From JANNYA01 sp031409855 (lineage in GTDB: Bacteria; Pseudomonadota; Gammaproteobacteria; Xanthomonadales; SZUA-5), in the NCBI GenBank assembly GCA_031409855.1, contig JANNYA010000226.1, positions 7,968-71,967 of the forward strand: a DNA stretch of 64,000 nucleotides. Reading direction: 5' to 3'. The translations under genes and the position numbers were made by a program. The notes below the pieces were generated by a model. It saw nothing but the letters and a program-made list of their open reading frames with translations. It searched no databases and was not told the DNA's origin. Of the stretch, positions 16,687 to 26,500 are shown one piece after another (within the stretch, counting starts at the first letter, position 1; every line of letters begins with the position of its first letter).

Positions 16687-18675
16687 ATGTTTCAAATCGG
16701 TAAATTGCAGACGATGGTTCTGGCTTTTTCAATCGCCATTTTGGCTGCATGGCCAAGTTCGGCGAAAAAATTGACCGGCGCGGATATTCCTGAAGGCGCA
16801 ATCAAAATCGACGATTTGATGATTGTAGACTGCTTATTGCCCGGCCAAGTGCGGCAAATGGGCACAGAGTTTACCTACTTGTCCGCGCGTCGCCCGATCC
16901 GCACTAGCGCCAAAGACTGCGCTATACGCGGCGGCGAATACGTTGCGTTTGATCGCGCTAATTACGGCACCGCATTAAAAATTTGGCTGCCAGCGGCGAA
17001 TCAAAACGACGCCAACGCGATGAATTACGTCGGTGAAATCTATGAAAAAGGCTTGGGCGTGGCGCCGGATTACGCGCTCGCAAAAAGTTGGTATGAAAAG
17101 TCAGCCGCGAAAGGCAATTCCAGTGCAATGATCAATTTGGGCTCCATGTTTGAGCGCGGCCAGGGTGTCAGCGCCGATATGGTGCAGGCGATGAACTGGT
17201 ACCGCAAGGCATCGGGCTTAAAAGGCTCTGATCTGGAAGTGGTGACTGAGGCTGATCGAGTATCGCGGCGCGCGCAAGCGGAAGAACTCGATCAGTTGCG
17301 TATTCAAACGCTTGATTTAAAGCAACAGTTAAGCGATGCGCGCGGCGCTCTAAAAGCCAAACAAGATTTATTGGCGGCAACGCAAGCGACGCTGGGTGCG
17401 ACGCAAGCCAAAGTCGCGACCCTGAAAGCTGCAAGCGCAGAAGCGCAGGCGGCGCGCACACAAATTGCGGCGTTGCAAACCCAGCTCGCCGAACAACAAA
17501 GCTCGGTCGACACCGCACGCATGAGCACCGGCGTGGCGCTGTCAAAATTAGGCGTAGATTTCAGCAAAACCGGCGCTGCACCTCCGGGCACAAAGCCTAC
17601 GATCAACGTTATTTCGCCCAAATTGGCACTTACTCGGGGCGGTGTACTTGCGGCACCGCTATTGACGCAGTTACCAACCTACCAAATTATCGGCCGCGTC
17701 TACCCTTCCAAAGGGCTGCGCGCGCTGAAAGTCAATGACCAAAACGTATTGGACAAAATTGACGAGGACGGTATTTTTGAAGTCACCGTCAGTGTCGCGA
17801 ACGCCAATCAGCCGGTCGCCATCGACGCCGTGGCACAAGATGGTTTAGAAACCACCGAAAGTTTTGTACTGACCTCTGAATCCCAAGCGGCTGCCACCGC
17901 AAAACGCGTCACCAGCAAAATGTTTGCGCGCCGCATGCGTGGCGATTTGGGCAATTTTCAGGCGCTGGTGATTGGCAACGACAATTATGACGGCTTTGCC
18001 AAACTTGCCTCAGCCAGTTCCGATGCGACTGAAATTGGCAGCATTCTAAGCACGCGCTATGGCTTTAAGGTCGACGTGTTAACCAACGCGACGCGCGCAC
18101 AGTTGCTGCTGAAGCTTTCAACGCTCGCCACCACACTCAAAGCAAATGACAATTTGGTCATATATTATGCCGGCCATGGGCAAATCGATACCGCCGGAAA
18201 GGGCTATTGGGTGCCGATTGATGGTAAAGAAAATGACCCGACAAGCTGGGTGGGCAACGATGTAATCACCGACTTTTTAGGTGCGGCGCTTGCCAAACAC
18301 GTCATGGTGATTGCAGATTCCTGCTATTCAGGAACGCTTAGCGGTGCAGCCACCCGGCCCATTCCAGCCACCGCAAAGGATGAAGACGTCCTGTTTATCT
18401 CGCGCGTCAAGTCGCGAACGGTGCTGGCCTCGGGTGGCTTGGCACCCGTATTAGACAGCGGTGGCAACGGCCATTCGATTTTTGCGTCCGCCTTTATCAG
18501 AGCGTTAAACACTGGCGACGGTTTGATGGACGGCTACCGATTATTTGAAGATATCAACACGCAAGTAGTGCAGCGATCCGCAGCCGCACGTCTGCCGCAG
18601 CGCCCGCAGTATTCGGCGCTGAAACACGCCGGGCATGAAGGCAGCGAATTCTTCTTCTTACCGAAAGATGCATGA
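16687..18675 (+). CDS. Sel1-repeat / caspase-family (C14) exported protein
   Basis: 662 residues: signal or membrane anchor (VLAFSIAILAAWPSSA), two Sel1 repeats (about 108-143 and 144-178; AMNYVGEIYEKGLGV is typical), an Ala/Gln-rich coiled coil (about 195-275), a small beta domain, then a caspase p20-like domain (about 424-655). The catalytic dyad is visible as His497 in YYAGHGQ and Cys546 in ADSCYSG. Family knowledge: bacterial caspase homologues (orthocaspase/metacaspase-like) cleave after basic residues or act in regulated proteolysis. ATG 16687 follows AGGAG (16675-16679) at ideal spacing, better than an upstream start at 16603. It ends before a strong terminator hairpin (18702-18747), so autotransporter and caspase may share a transcript. 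Confidence 0.88.
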   Translation: MFQIGKLQTMVLAFSIAILAAWPSSAKKLTGADIPEGAIKIDDLMIVDCLLPGQVRQMGTEFTYLSARRPIRTSAKDCAIRGGEYVAFDRANYGTALKIWLPAANQNDANAMNYVGEIYEKGLGVAPDYALAKSWYEKSAAKGNSSAMINLGSMFERGQGVSADMVQAMNWYRKASGLKGSDLEVVTEADRVSRRAQAEELDQLRIQTLDLKQQLSDARGALKAKQDLLAATQATLGATQAKVATLKAASAEAQAARTQIAALQTQLAEQQSSVDTARMSTGVALSKLGVDFSKTGAAPPGTKPTINVISPKLALTRGGVLAAPLLTQLPTYQIIGRVYPSKGLRALKVNDQNVLDKIDEDGIFEVTVSVANANQPVAIDAVAQDGLETTESFVLTSESQAAATAKRVTSKMFARRMRGDLGNFQALVIGNDNYDGFAKLASASSDATEIGSILSTRYGFKVDVLTNATRAQLLLKLSTLATTLKANDNLVIYYAGHGQIDTAGKGYWVPIDGKENDPTSWVGNDVITDFLGAALAKHVMVIADSCYSGTLSGAATRPIPATAKDEDVLFISRVKSRTVLASGGLAPVLDSGGNGHSIFASAFIRALNTGDGLMDGYRLFEDINTQVVQRSAAARLPQRPQYSALKHAGHEGSEFFFLPKDA

Positions 18676-18701
18676 TCAGCCGTTAGCCCGTAGGACTAAG
18701 T

Positions 18702-18747
18702 AGTTCTGGTGCCCCGATTAGCCCCGACGGCATCAGAACTAGGTTTT
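18702..18747 (+). terminator. Rho-independent terminator after the caspase gene
   Basis: The arms 18702-18713 (AGTTCTGGTGCC) and 18729-18740 (GGCATCAGAACT) pair along 12 bases with a single G-T wobble, plus an outer T-A pair (18701/18741). A TTTT tract follows at 18744-18747. Position 27 bp after the caspase stop supports the call. Confidence 0.65.
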
Positions 18748-18846
18748 AAATCCCGCCCGGCCGCCCTGGAATCGTTTGGCATTAATTGTGATCGCCTAGG
18801 CCAGCGTCTGCCTTGCTGCACTGAGTGCTACTTTGGGGTGCTACAC

Positions 18847-18875
18847 TTGATCGTCTTAATCTTGTGAATTATCTT
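18847..18875 (+). promoter_or_regulatory. Candidate sigma-70 promoter for the kinase gene
   Basis: TTGATC (18847-18852) and TATCTT (18870-18875) are separated by exactly 17 bases, each with four of six consensus matches, and lie 45 bp upstream of the kinase ATG. The site follows a terminator, so a new transcription unit is expected here. Confidence 0.45.
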
Positions 18876-18919
18876 GCCAAGCGTGCTTTTAAATTGCTCA
18901 AACCAACTCGCGCCAGCCT

Positions 18920-21583
18920 ATGACGCTTCCTGAAATTCCCGGCTACCAGCTTGAGCGAGAAATTGGCGTGGGCGGGATGGCACGCGTCTATTTAGCTATT
19001 CATACCGCACTAGACCGGCGCGTGGCTATGAAGGTTATGGCACCTGCGCTAGTGGCTGACCCGGCATTTTCCAAGCGGTTTTTACGTGAAGCACGTACCT
19101 TAGCTGGGCTGACGCACCCGAACATCGTTGCGGTTTACGATGTTGGCGCGACGGATGCGCTGCTGCATTACTTTGCGATGCAGCACCTAGAAAACGGTGA
19201 TATGTCCGCGCGCATCACGCGCGGCATCCCGGAAACAGAGGTCGTGCGGATTATTTCAGTGATCGCCAAAGCACTGGGCTTCGCGCATCAGCGGGGCGTG
19301 ATCCATCGCGACGTGACACCCGGCAACATTATGTTTGATGGTGCGAATAATCCGGTCTTGACGGATTTCGGTATCGCACGCAGCGAACATGGCTCGACAC
19401 GCATCACCCAAACCGGCGTCAGTATCGGCACGTCAAGCTATATGAGCCCCGAGCAAGCGCGTGGTGGTGAAATTGACCAGCGCAGCGATTTGTACAGTTT
19501 GGGCGCGTTGACTTTTGAAGCTCTCACGGGGCATCCACCGTACAAAGGTGCTGATGGCTTTGCCGTGGCTTATGCACACGTGTTTGAGCCCATACCTAGA
19601 TTGCCCGCCTATGTTTCACATTGGCAGTCTTTCATAAATAAGGTGCTTGCCAAAGACCCAAACGAACGCTTTGACAATGCTGAGCAATTCGCCATGGGCT
19701 TAAGCGATGTCGGCGTCAGCGCGCAGCGCATCGTGCCGCAACGGGTGTTGAATAAAGTCTCGCCAGCGATGCCCGTTACTGCCGCAAATTTGCCGCGACC
19801 GGCTGCGTTGCAAAAGCCGCTCAATGTCGATGCGCGCGCACTTGCGCCAATTAAACAAGTGATCGCACCGAGCGCTAGTACGGCAGATCGACCTACCCTG
19901 CCATTGCGCGCTATGCCAATGCCAGCACAAAGGAACACCGAACAAATCGCTGACAACCAAGTCGCATCTAAACGTGCGATTTGGCCATTGGCCCTGGCTG
20001 CATTAACCGCGATCGGTCTAGGTGTCGGCGGATGGTGGCTACAACAGCAAAAGCCAAACAAGGAATTCGATCCGATTGTGGCTGAAGCGGATCCCGGATC
20101 GATTAAAACTGAACTTGATCGAACAGCCATCACCAGTCCCACATTGGATAAAGATTCAGACAGTGTCGACCCATTAGCTACCGACCCCAGAGCTACCGAC
20201 CCTAGCGCGCCTGAGTTTACGGATCCGCTTGATCCAATGGCGTCAGATTTAGTGGATGGCGCGGAAGCACTTGATCCTGCGGCGGGCCCACCGTTGGCCT
20301 CGCAATTTGGCCCACCCACACGCGCGACTTTTGTTAAACCTTGGCTCTTTACCGGCGCTGCATTGGCAAAAAAGAATCAGTGTTTTCTGGTGCGCAGTGG
20401 CGCGGTTGATTTCTATCGCTTGGCACTATCGATCGATACCTACTCTAGCATTGCACAAAAAGGTATTGCCGATTGTTTTGCCACGATTACGCCCAAAATT
20501 GATGCGCTGCTGGCGCAAGATGCACCCGACGTTGTTGCATTTTTAGCCGAGCTAAGCTTGATCGAAAAATCAGCGTTGGCCGCAGGCACTGGTTCGAAAG
20601 AAGCGCTCCTGCTGGCCTCGGAGCGCAAACGAATCGTTACGTCCTTGCTTGCCCGTGGCAAACCGCTTGAAGTTAAATGGCAGGGCAGTGCGGCCGAGAA
20701 GCTGTATCAGAACGTATTGCTATTAGAACCAACGAACGCGGTTGCACTGGCAGGCGTAAAACGCGCGCCTGGCATTGGCAAACCTGGCTTTGCTTTTAGC
20801 GATAGCATGAAATCAGGCGGAAAATCATCGGCCATGAGCATCATTGGCGCTGGCGAGGTAATCCTACGCGACGCCAAGGGTGGCACTGCCAGGGTTATAA
20901 TTTCAGATAATTTTGCGGTTGCCAGATCTGAAGTGACCTTTGGCGAGTACCGCCGGTTTGCCCAAGCCAGTGGTTATCGCGGTAGCACGCAGGGTTGCAA
21001 GAACATCGAAGGTTTTGCCTTATTTGTCTCGAAAGATCGCACTTGGCAAAAGCCGGGGTTTGAGCAGACTGATCGACATCCCGTAGTTTGTGTGGATTTT
21101 GCCGATGCCCAAGCCTATGCGCGCTGGTTGAGCAAGGAAACCGGCGAAAATTATCGCCTGCTCAGCGAAGCTGAGTGGCAGTTGCTTGCGAAAGCGGCTC
21201 CGGCACCTGGCTGTCGCAGTGGCAACATCGGTGATAGCAAATTTGGCACGCAATTTGATGAGCGTAAAGTTTATGGCTGTAGCGACAATTTTGCTGCCAC
21301 AGCGCCTGCTGGCAATTTTGGCGCAGATCGCAATAATTTGGTTGATTTAACCGGCAACGCGCGCGAATGGGTTGAAGATTGCTGGAACCCCAGCCTAGCC
21401 CTACACCCTAAAGGCGGTGCCGCGTGGCAAACCGGTCGTTGCGGCAATCGCATCGCCATGGGCACATCGTGGATAAGCACGCCATCAGAAACCAGCACGG
21501 TCATTCGTACGTCCTTTGATAGCGATGCGCGCAATAATACCGTTGGATTTAGGGTGGCGCGCACAGTTGCACAAATCCCATAA
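18920..21583 (+). CDS. Membrane Ser/Thr protein kinase fused to an FGE-like (SUMF1) domain
   Basis: 887 residues. The Hanks-type kinase domain (about 9-265) has G-loop IGVGGMARVY, Lys38, catalytic HRDVTPGN (Asp131) and DFG (149-151). A transmembrane helix spans about 353-373 (WPLALAALTAIGLGVGGWWL), putting the kinase in the cytoplasm and the rest in the periplasm. Residues about 640-885 form a formylglycine-generating-enzyme fold: ARSEVTFGEYRRFA, VCVDFADAQAYARWLS, NYRLLSEAEWQLLA and LTGNAREWVEDCW. The C-terminal GTSW block lacks the catalytic Cys of true FGE, so it probably serves as a sensor or binding module. It is 74 bp upstream of an FHA-domain gene, a natural phospho-Thr reader for this kinase. 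Confidence 0.92.
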   Translation: MTLPEIPGYQLEREIGVGGMARVYLAIHTALDRRVAMKVMAPALVADPAFSKRFLREARTLAGLTHPNIVAVYDVGATDALLHYFAMQHLENGDMSARITRGIPETEVVRIISVIAKALGFAHQRGVIHRDVTPGNIMFDGANNPVLTDFGIARSEHGSTRITQTGVSIGTSSYMSPEQARGGEIDQRSDLYSLGALTFEALTGHPPYKGADGFAVAYAHVFEPIPRLPAYVSHWQSFINKVLAKDPNERFDNAEQFAMGLSDVGVSAQRIVPQRVLNKVSPAMPVTAANLPRPAALQKPLNVDARALAPIKQVIAPSASTADRPTLPLRAMPMPAQRNTEQIADNQVASKRAIWPLALAALTAIGLGVGGWWLQQQKPNKEFDPIVAEADPGSIKTELDRTAITSPTLDKDSDSVDPLATDPRATDPSAPEFTDPLDPMASDLVDGAEALDPAAGPPLASQFGPPTRATFVKPWLFTGAALAKKNQCFLVRSGAVDFYRLALSIDTYSSIAQKGIADCFATITPKIDALLAQDAPDVVAFLAELSLIEKSALAAGTGSKEALLLASERKRIVTSLLARGKPLEVKWQGSAAEKLYQNVLLLEPTNAVALAGVKRAPGIGKPGFAFSDSMKSGGKSSAMSIIGAGEVILRDAKGGTARVIISDNFAVARSEVTFGEYRRFAQASGYRGSTQGCKNIEGFALFVSKDRTWQKPGFEQTDRHPVVCVDFADAQAYARWLSKETGENYRLLSEAEWQLLAKAAPAPGCRSGNIGDSKFGTQFDERKVYGCSDNFAATAPAGNFGADRNNLVDLTGNAREWVEDCWNPSLALHPKGGAAWQTGRCGNRIAMGTSWISTPSETSTVIRTSFDSDARNNTVGFRVARTVAQIP

Positions 21584-21657
21584 ACAGACACAATGCGAAA
21601 CACGCGCTGTATTCACTCAATAACCTGTATTCACGTCGCAACCTGATCGAGAAGCCC

Positions 21658-22488
21658 ATGAGACTCCTTTTCCCGAATGCCGAACATGCGCAAATTGAAC
21701 TTGGCAATGGTTTGCACACCATCGGCAGCGCTCCAGGCGCCAAAGTCAAGCTTTTTGCCCCAGGCGTATTGGCAAATCACTGCGAACTGCAGGTCAACGG
21801 CGAAACCGGGATGCTCTCGCCGGTGCCTGGTGCCGCATTAACGCTCAATGGCGCGCCAATCACCCGCAGCACTGAAGTTCGCGCTGGCGACGTCATTCAA
21901 GTAGCAGACGTGCGGGTGCGCATTGTCGCCGTTGATAAGGCCGGGGCATCTGCAGTGCCCATGGTGCAAAAGCGCCAGGAAGAAGCGGATGATGGCCGCA
22001 CCCGCGTGCGCTCGGCGCTACCAAAATTCATGCTGCGCGGCGTTTCTGGTGCAACGTTTGGCAAAGTGTTCCCACTCACGGGGGTTACCGTGATTGGTCG
22101 CAACCCGGAATGCGACATTTCAATTCCGACTGATGAAGTTTCACGACGCCACGCCGAGCTGCGCCCTAGTCAAGATGGCGTCATGGTTGAAGATTTGGGC
22201 TCGGCGAATGGCACTTTTGTCAATGATCGCCGGGTAACGCGCGAGCTGCTTAAACATGGTGATGAGCTGCGCTTTGATCAATTACGGTTTCAACTCATTT
22301 CACCGGGGCGCGAGATGATGGGCGGCGCGGGTGCCAGCACAGGTTCCGCATCGTCGAACTCGTCGTCAAACTCAAATTCGGCTGTCCCTGCGTCTAACGG
22401 CGGTATCTCCACTACGGTATGGATCGTGCTACTAGTGGTTGCATTGGCGCTGCTGCTCGGTGCGATGAAATTTGCCGGAGTGTTTTGA
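21658..22488 (+). CDS. Tail-anchored FHA-domain protein
   Basis: 276 residues. A canonical FHA domain at about 124-215 shows IGRNPECDI (Arg148), SRRHAEL (Ser162, His165) and DLGSANGTFVND, the phosphothreonine-binding residues. Residues 1-95 look like a second, degenerate FHA fold lacking the GR and SxxH residues. A Ser/Asn-rich linker (228-243) leads to one C-terminal transmembrane helix (TTVWIVLLVVALALLLGAM, 252-270), leaving the FHA domains in the cytoplasm. By position it is the likely partner of the kinase encoded upstream. Its TGA stop shares a base with the ATG of the reductase gene (TGATG, 22486-22490), implying coupled translation. Confidence 0.92.
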   Translation: MRLLFPNAEHAQIELGNGLHTIGSAPGAKVKLFAPGVLANHCELQVNGETGMLSPVPGAALTLNGAPITRSTEVRAGDVIQVADVRVRIVAVDKAGASAVPMVQKRQEEADDGRTRVRSALPKFMLRGVSGATFGKVFPLTGVTVIGRNPECDISIPTDEVSRRHAELRPSQDGVMVEDLGSANGTFVNDRRVTRELLKHGDELRFDQLRFQLISPGREMMGGAGASTGSASSNSSSNSNSAVPASNGGISTTVWIVLLVVALALLLGAMKFAGVF

Positions 22489-23504
22489 TGTCGGGTGATC
22501 CAGCATCCTCTGACGCTTCTGCTTCGTTCCACGCTTTTCGTATTCACAATGATAGCCAAGGCTACCGGGCAGATATTGAATCGCTAGTGCTGGATGATTT
22601 GAATGCGGGTGAAGTCACGATCAAAACGGCCTTTTCATCGGTCAATTTTAAAGATGCCCTCGCTGGTACCGGCAAGGGCAAAATTTTGCGCCAGTTCCCG
22701 CTAGTTGGCGGTATCGATATCGCCGGACACGTTAGCGAAAGCCGCGATGCACGTTTTCGTGAAGGTGATGCGGTTTTAGTGACCGGCTGCGGGCTTTCCG
22801 AAACCCGCGACGGTGGTTACTCACAAGTGCAAAGGCTGGATGCAAATTGGGTCGTACACTTGCCAGCGGGGCTGACGCTGCGGGACGCGATGGCTTTAGG
22901 TACTGCAGGCTTCACCGCCGCTTTGAGCCTTTGGCGCATGCTGGCAAATGGTCAGCGCCCTGAAATGGGGCCGGTGGTGGTTACCGGTGCAACGGGTGGT
23001 GTCGGCTCCCTCGCGATTGATTTATTCACGGTTGCTGGTTTTGAGATGCATGCTATTACGGGAAAAATCGAGCAGTTCGATTTCCTTAAACAAATTGGTG
23101 CTCGCCAGTGTGTTGCCCGGAGTGGTTTAAGTTTTGGTGGTCGTCCGCTCGAAGCCGCGTCCTGGTCGGGTGCGGTGGATAATGTCGGCGGCGAAATGCT
23201 CGACATGCTCACCCGCGTGATTCAGCCCTGGGGCAATATCGCCAGCTGCGGTATGGCCGGTGGGCACGAGCTACACACGACCGTGATGCCCTTTATTATT
23301 CGCGGCATCTCCCTGCTTGGCATCAATTCTGCCAACACCCCCTACCCGCTACGTGCGCAAATCTGGCAGCGCCTAGCCAGCGATTGGAAGCCAAAGCATT
23401 TGGAATTGATCGCCGCTAAAGAGATCACGCTGGATCAGCTTCAGGACACGTTCGCGACGATGCTCGCGGGTGGTGCACTCGGGCGCACGGTGGTTCGGCT
23501 TTAG
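22488..23504 (+). CDS. acuI: AcuI/YhdH-type NADPH-dependent acrylyl-CoA reductase
   Basis: A 338-residue zinc-free medium-chain dehydrogenase. Family blocks are SSVNFKDALAGTGKGKI near the N terminus, GGIDIAGHV, an AMALGTAGFTAALS segment, the NADPH motif VTGATGGVGSLAIDLF, and near the C terminus GINSANTPYPLR. Known homologues (YhdH, AcuI) reduce acryloyl-CoA to propionyl-CoA, detoxifying acrylate. The first 14 residues (MSGDPASSDASAS) are an unusual Ser/Ala-rich extension; the family core starts at FHAFRI. It overlaps the FHA gene by one base, which is odd since the two share no obvious pathway. A longer frame from 22419 would lie within the FHA coding region and is rejected. Confidence 0.88.
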   Translation: MSGDPASSDASASFHAFRIHNDSQGYRADIESLVLDDLNAGEVTIKTAFSSVNFKDALAGTGKGKILRQFPLVGGIDIAGHVSESRDARFREGDAVLVTGCGLSETRDGGYSQVQRLDANWVVHLPAGLTLRDAMALGTAGFTAALSLWRMLANGQRPEMGPVVVTGATGGVGSLAIDLFTVAGFEMHAITGKIEQFDFLKQIGARQCVARSGLSFGGRPLEAASWSGAVDNVGGEMLDMLTRVIQPWGNIASCGMAGGHELHTTVMPFIIRGISLLGINSANTPYPLRAQIWQRLASDWKPKHLELIAAKEITLDQLQDTFATMLAGGALGRTVVRL

Positions 23505-23531
23505 CAGATTTTAGCGCTATTGCGAGCCCAA

Positions 23532-26500
23532 TTAATCCTTGCTAGGGTGTTTTTCTTGGCTCCTCTCCTGTTCGCGAAATTTTGCTGGCCCTGAGCTAAT
23601 TTTTATCGCTGTTGTTATTTCAACTAGCTCTGCGCGATTTCGCCCGGCTTGTTTGGCTTGATATAGCGCGGCATCAGCAGTACGAATCACCTGTTCGAAG
23701 TGACTAGCCTGTGCTTGATTTTCTGTGTGCTCGGAGGGCGGAGAAAAACACGCGGCGCCGATGGAAGTAGTGACACGAATTTTTTGCCCACCCAAATCAA
23801 ATTCTTGCAGGGAGATTAAGCGCAGAATTTTTTCTAGTAGCGCCTGTTGCGCAGGTGCCGATTCCGCGAACTCCAAAATCATGAACTCTTCACCGCCCAT
23901 GCGAAATACCGGTTTACAGGCTTGCTGCAAACGCAAAGCAAATTGCACCAGCACGGCATCACCACCAGCGTGCCCAAACTCGTCATTTATTTTTTTGAAA
24001 TAATCAATATCAAGCAAAATAATCAACAACGGCTTATTTTGCGGCACGTGCAAATAGCGCTCATAAAAACATCGGCGGTTATAACAACCCGTCAATGGGT
24101 CAGTCAGCGCAAGTGTTTCAAGTTGGACGTTGGCATCAGCAAGCTCTTGCGTGCGGGTGCGCACTTGCGCTTCTAGTGATTGTGCCAAATTGAGTGCTTT
24201 ACGTTTGAGCGCATCTGCCCGCAGACGGCCCAGCCATGTGCCGGAATAAATTAAAGCCACCGCCGCGATCACTGCTAGCCACGGGTTACGCCACCACGGC
24301 AGCATGACTGAGAAGGAATGCTCAATCGGACCATAAGGGCGACCCAAAGCATCTTGCGCCCAGACTTTAAGGACATATTCGCCGCCAGGTAGTCGGGCAA
24401 AATTACGGCTCGCGTCGGCCGTCCAAACACTGGGCATCGCCTCAAGCCCTAGCAGCTGGGTGCGATAGCGAATTCGCGATTCACGCGAATACGAAAGCAG
24501 CCGATAGCGTGCATGCAATTCGGCACCGTTGGGTAGAACTTCATTCGCTAAATAGGCTTTATTTGCCACTCGCAGCGCAGTGAAAATTAGCGGCGCGTTT
24601 GGCTGCAAATTAGCTTGCGGCTTAGGATCAAAAATTGCAGCACCACCGACATTTGATGCCCAAATTCGCCCGTAGTTGTCCAACATTACACCCCGATTAA
24701 ATTCCAAATCCGGCAAGCCATCGACTTGGTCAAAACGCTCAATTTGCAACTTTTTAAGCGGATTTTCCCGGCCACTGCCGCGCTGCAGATCCGGCTCAAG
24801 GGCGTTCAACGCCGCAACTTGCAGGCGCAGTGCACCGTTGTAGCCGAACGCATATAAGTCTCCACGTGCGTCAAATTTGACCTCGAAAATCCAGTTAGAT
24901 CCTAGCGTCGCCGCATCAATTTGATCACACTGAATCGTTACATCATGCGGGCGCAAATCCGGCTTGGACGAATCACCTTGACCAGGGTCAAATCGCAGCC
25001 GACTAATACCGGCGCGGCCGCCTACCCAAATCTCAACTGGCTTGCCAACGGCAGGCGCTGCCAACGCCATCGAATAAATTGCCGGATGCGCCAAACACGG
25101 CTGGCGAATCACTTGAATACTGCCATCGCCCTTGATCCAGCGCAGCCTATCCATTCCTGCAACAAACATAGAGCCGCCTGCAAGAGCGTCCACATAGAGC
25201 AAGTTGCGCGCACCGGCGGCGCCTTCAATAGCGCTGACTTGATCTCCCTCAATTTTTGCCAAGCCATGCCGCAGCGCCAACCAGAGCGCACCCGTCTTGC
25301 CATTTTGCTCGATGTCCAACACCGTAAACCCCGGAAGGTCGGAGTTGTCAGAGGAAAACTTATTGAGTGTCTTGCCATCCCAATTAAATAAGCCGACGTC
25401 ACTTGCCAGCCAAAGGCCTCCAGCAATTCGCGGCGCAATATCATAAATCGGGCGCGCCGCAATTGCGCTCGGTAAAAAAGCTTGCCAACGCCCATTTTCA
25501 AGCCTGACAGCGCCGGAAATTGTGCCCAGCCAATAGCTTTCCACGCCGTCTGGAAAGCGTGCTTTGCCGACACCAATAACCGAGCGATGCGGCAAACCGT
25601 GGCGTTCGGTGTAGGCCACCCACGCCCCAGGATCCGCGCGTGCTATGCCACTGCTTGCGGTGCCGATCCAAATCGGCCCGGCACCTGGAGATTGCAGCAA
25701 ACTGCGCAGATGATTTTCCGGTAACCCTTGCGCCACGGTAAGCGCGCTCCAGCGATCCTGAGCATCCATCTGGATTAGGCCACCACCGAATGTCGCAGCA
25801 TGCAATATCGGCCGTTGTTGCGAATCTAGACTGGGCAATAGATCAAATACACCGGCTGCGATTGCGGAATCATCACGGCCCCATAAAGTCATTTCGTCTT
25901 GGCCAGCCGCATCTTGGCGCAATCTTGACAAGCCGCGCCCGGTTCCGATCCACAGCGCGCCTTGCCAATTCGCCAGCGCGCGTATCAAGGTATTCCCTAA
26001 CCCTTGCGCGATGCCAAATTTGGCTTTGACTGCCGCCAAATTTGCGTCAGGCGTGATCTCAAAAGCCAATACTCCCTGATCTTCAGCGGCAACCCAAAGC
26101 ACCGCTTGATTGTGATATCGACCTTCTAATATTTCCGGCACATCCAAACCTGCCGTAACCTGCTGAAATACGCAATTGTGGCCCGTGCAACGAAACACGC
26201 CCGCCGTTGTCGCAACCCAAACGCCACCGCCGCTGCGGGTTCTAATCCCGGTTACGCCGATTGTCGCAGTTGCAGTCTGAGTCGCACTAGCGGTTACGCT
26301 CCGCGCGCCAACTTCAAACGCGCCATTCAATGCAATTTTTTGCCAACGCTCGCCATCGCCATGCCAGAGCCCCGCTTCATCCGTGCCGACCCAAATCTGC
26401 GCGCCAAGCACAGCAATGGCGTTCACCGCGGCCGGCATTTCGGCTTCGCGCGGTGCTTGCGTCAGGCTTAAGCGCGTAAAACCAACACCGTCAAAACGCG

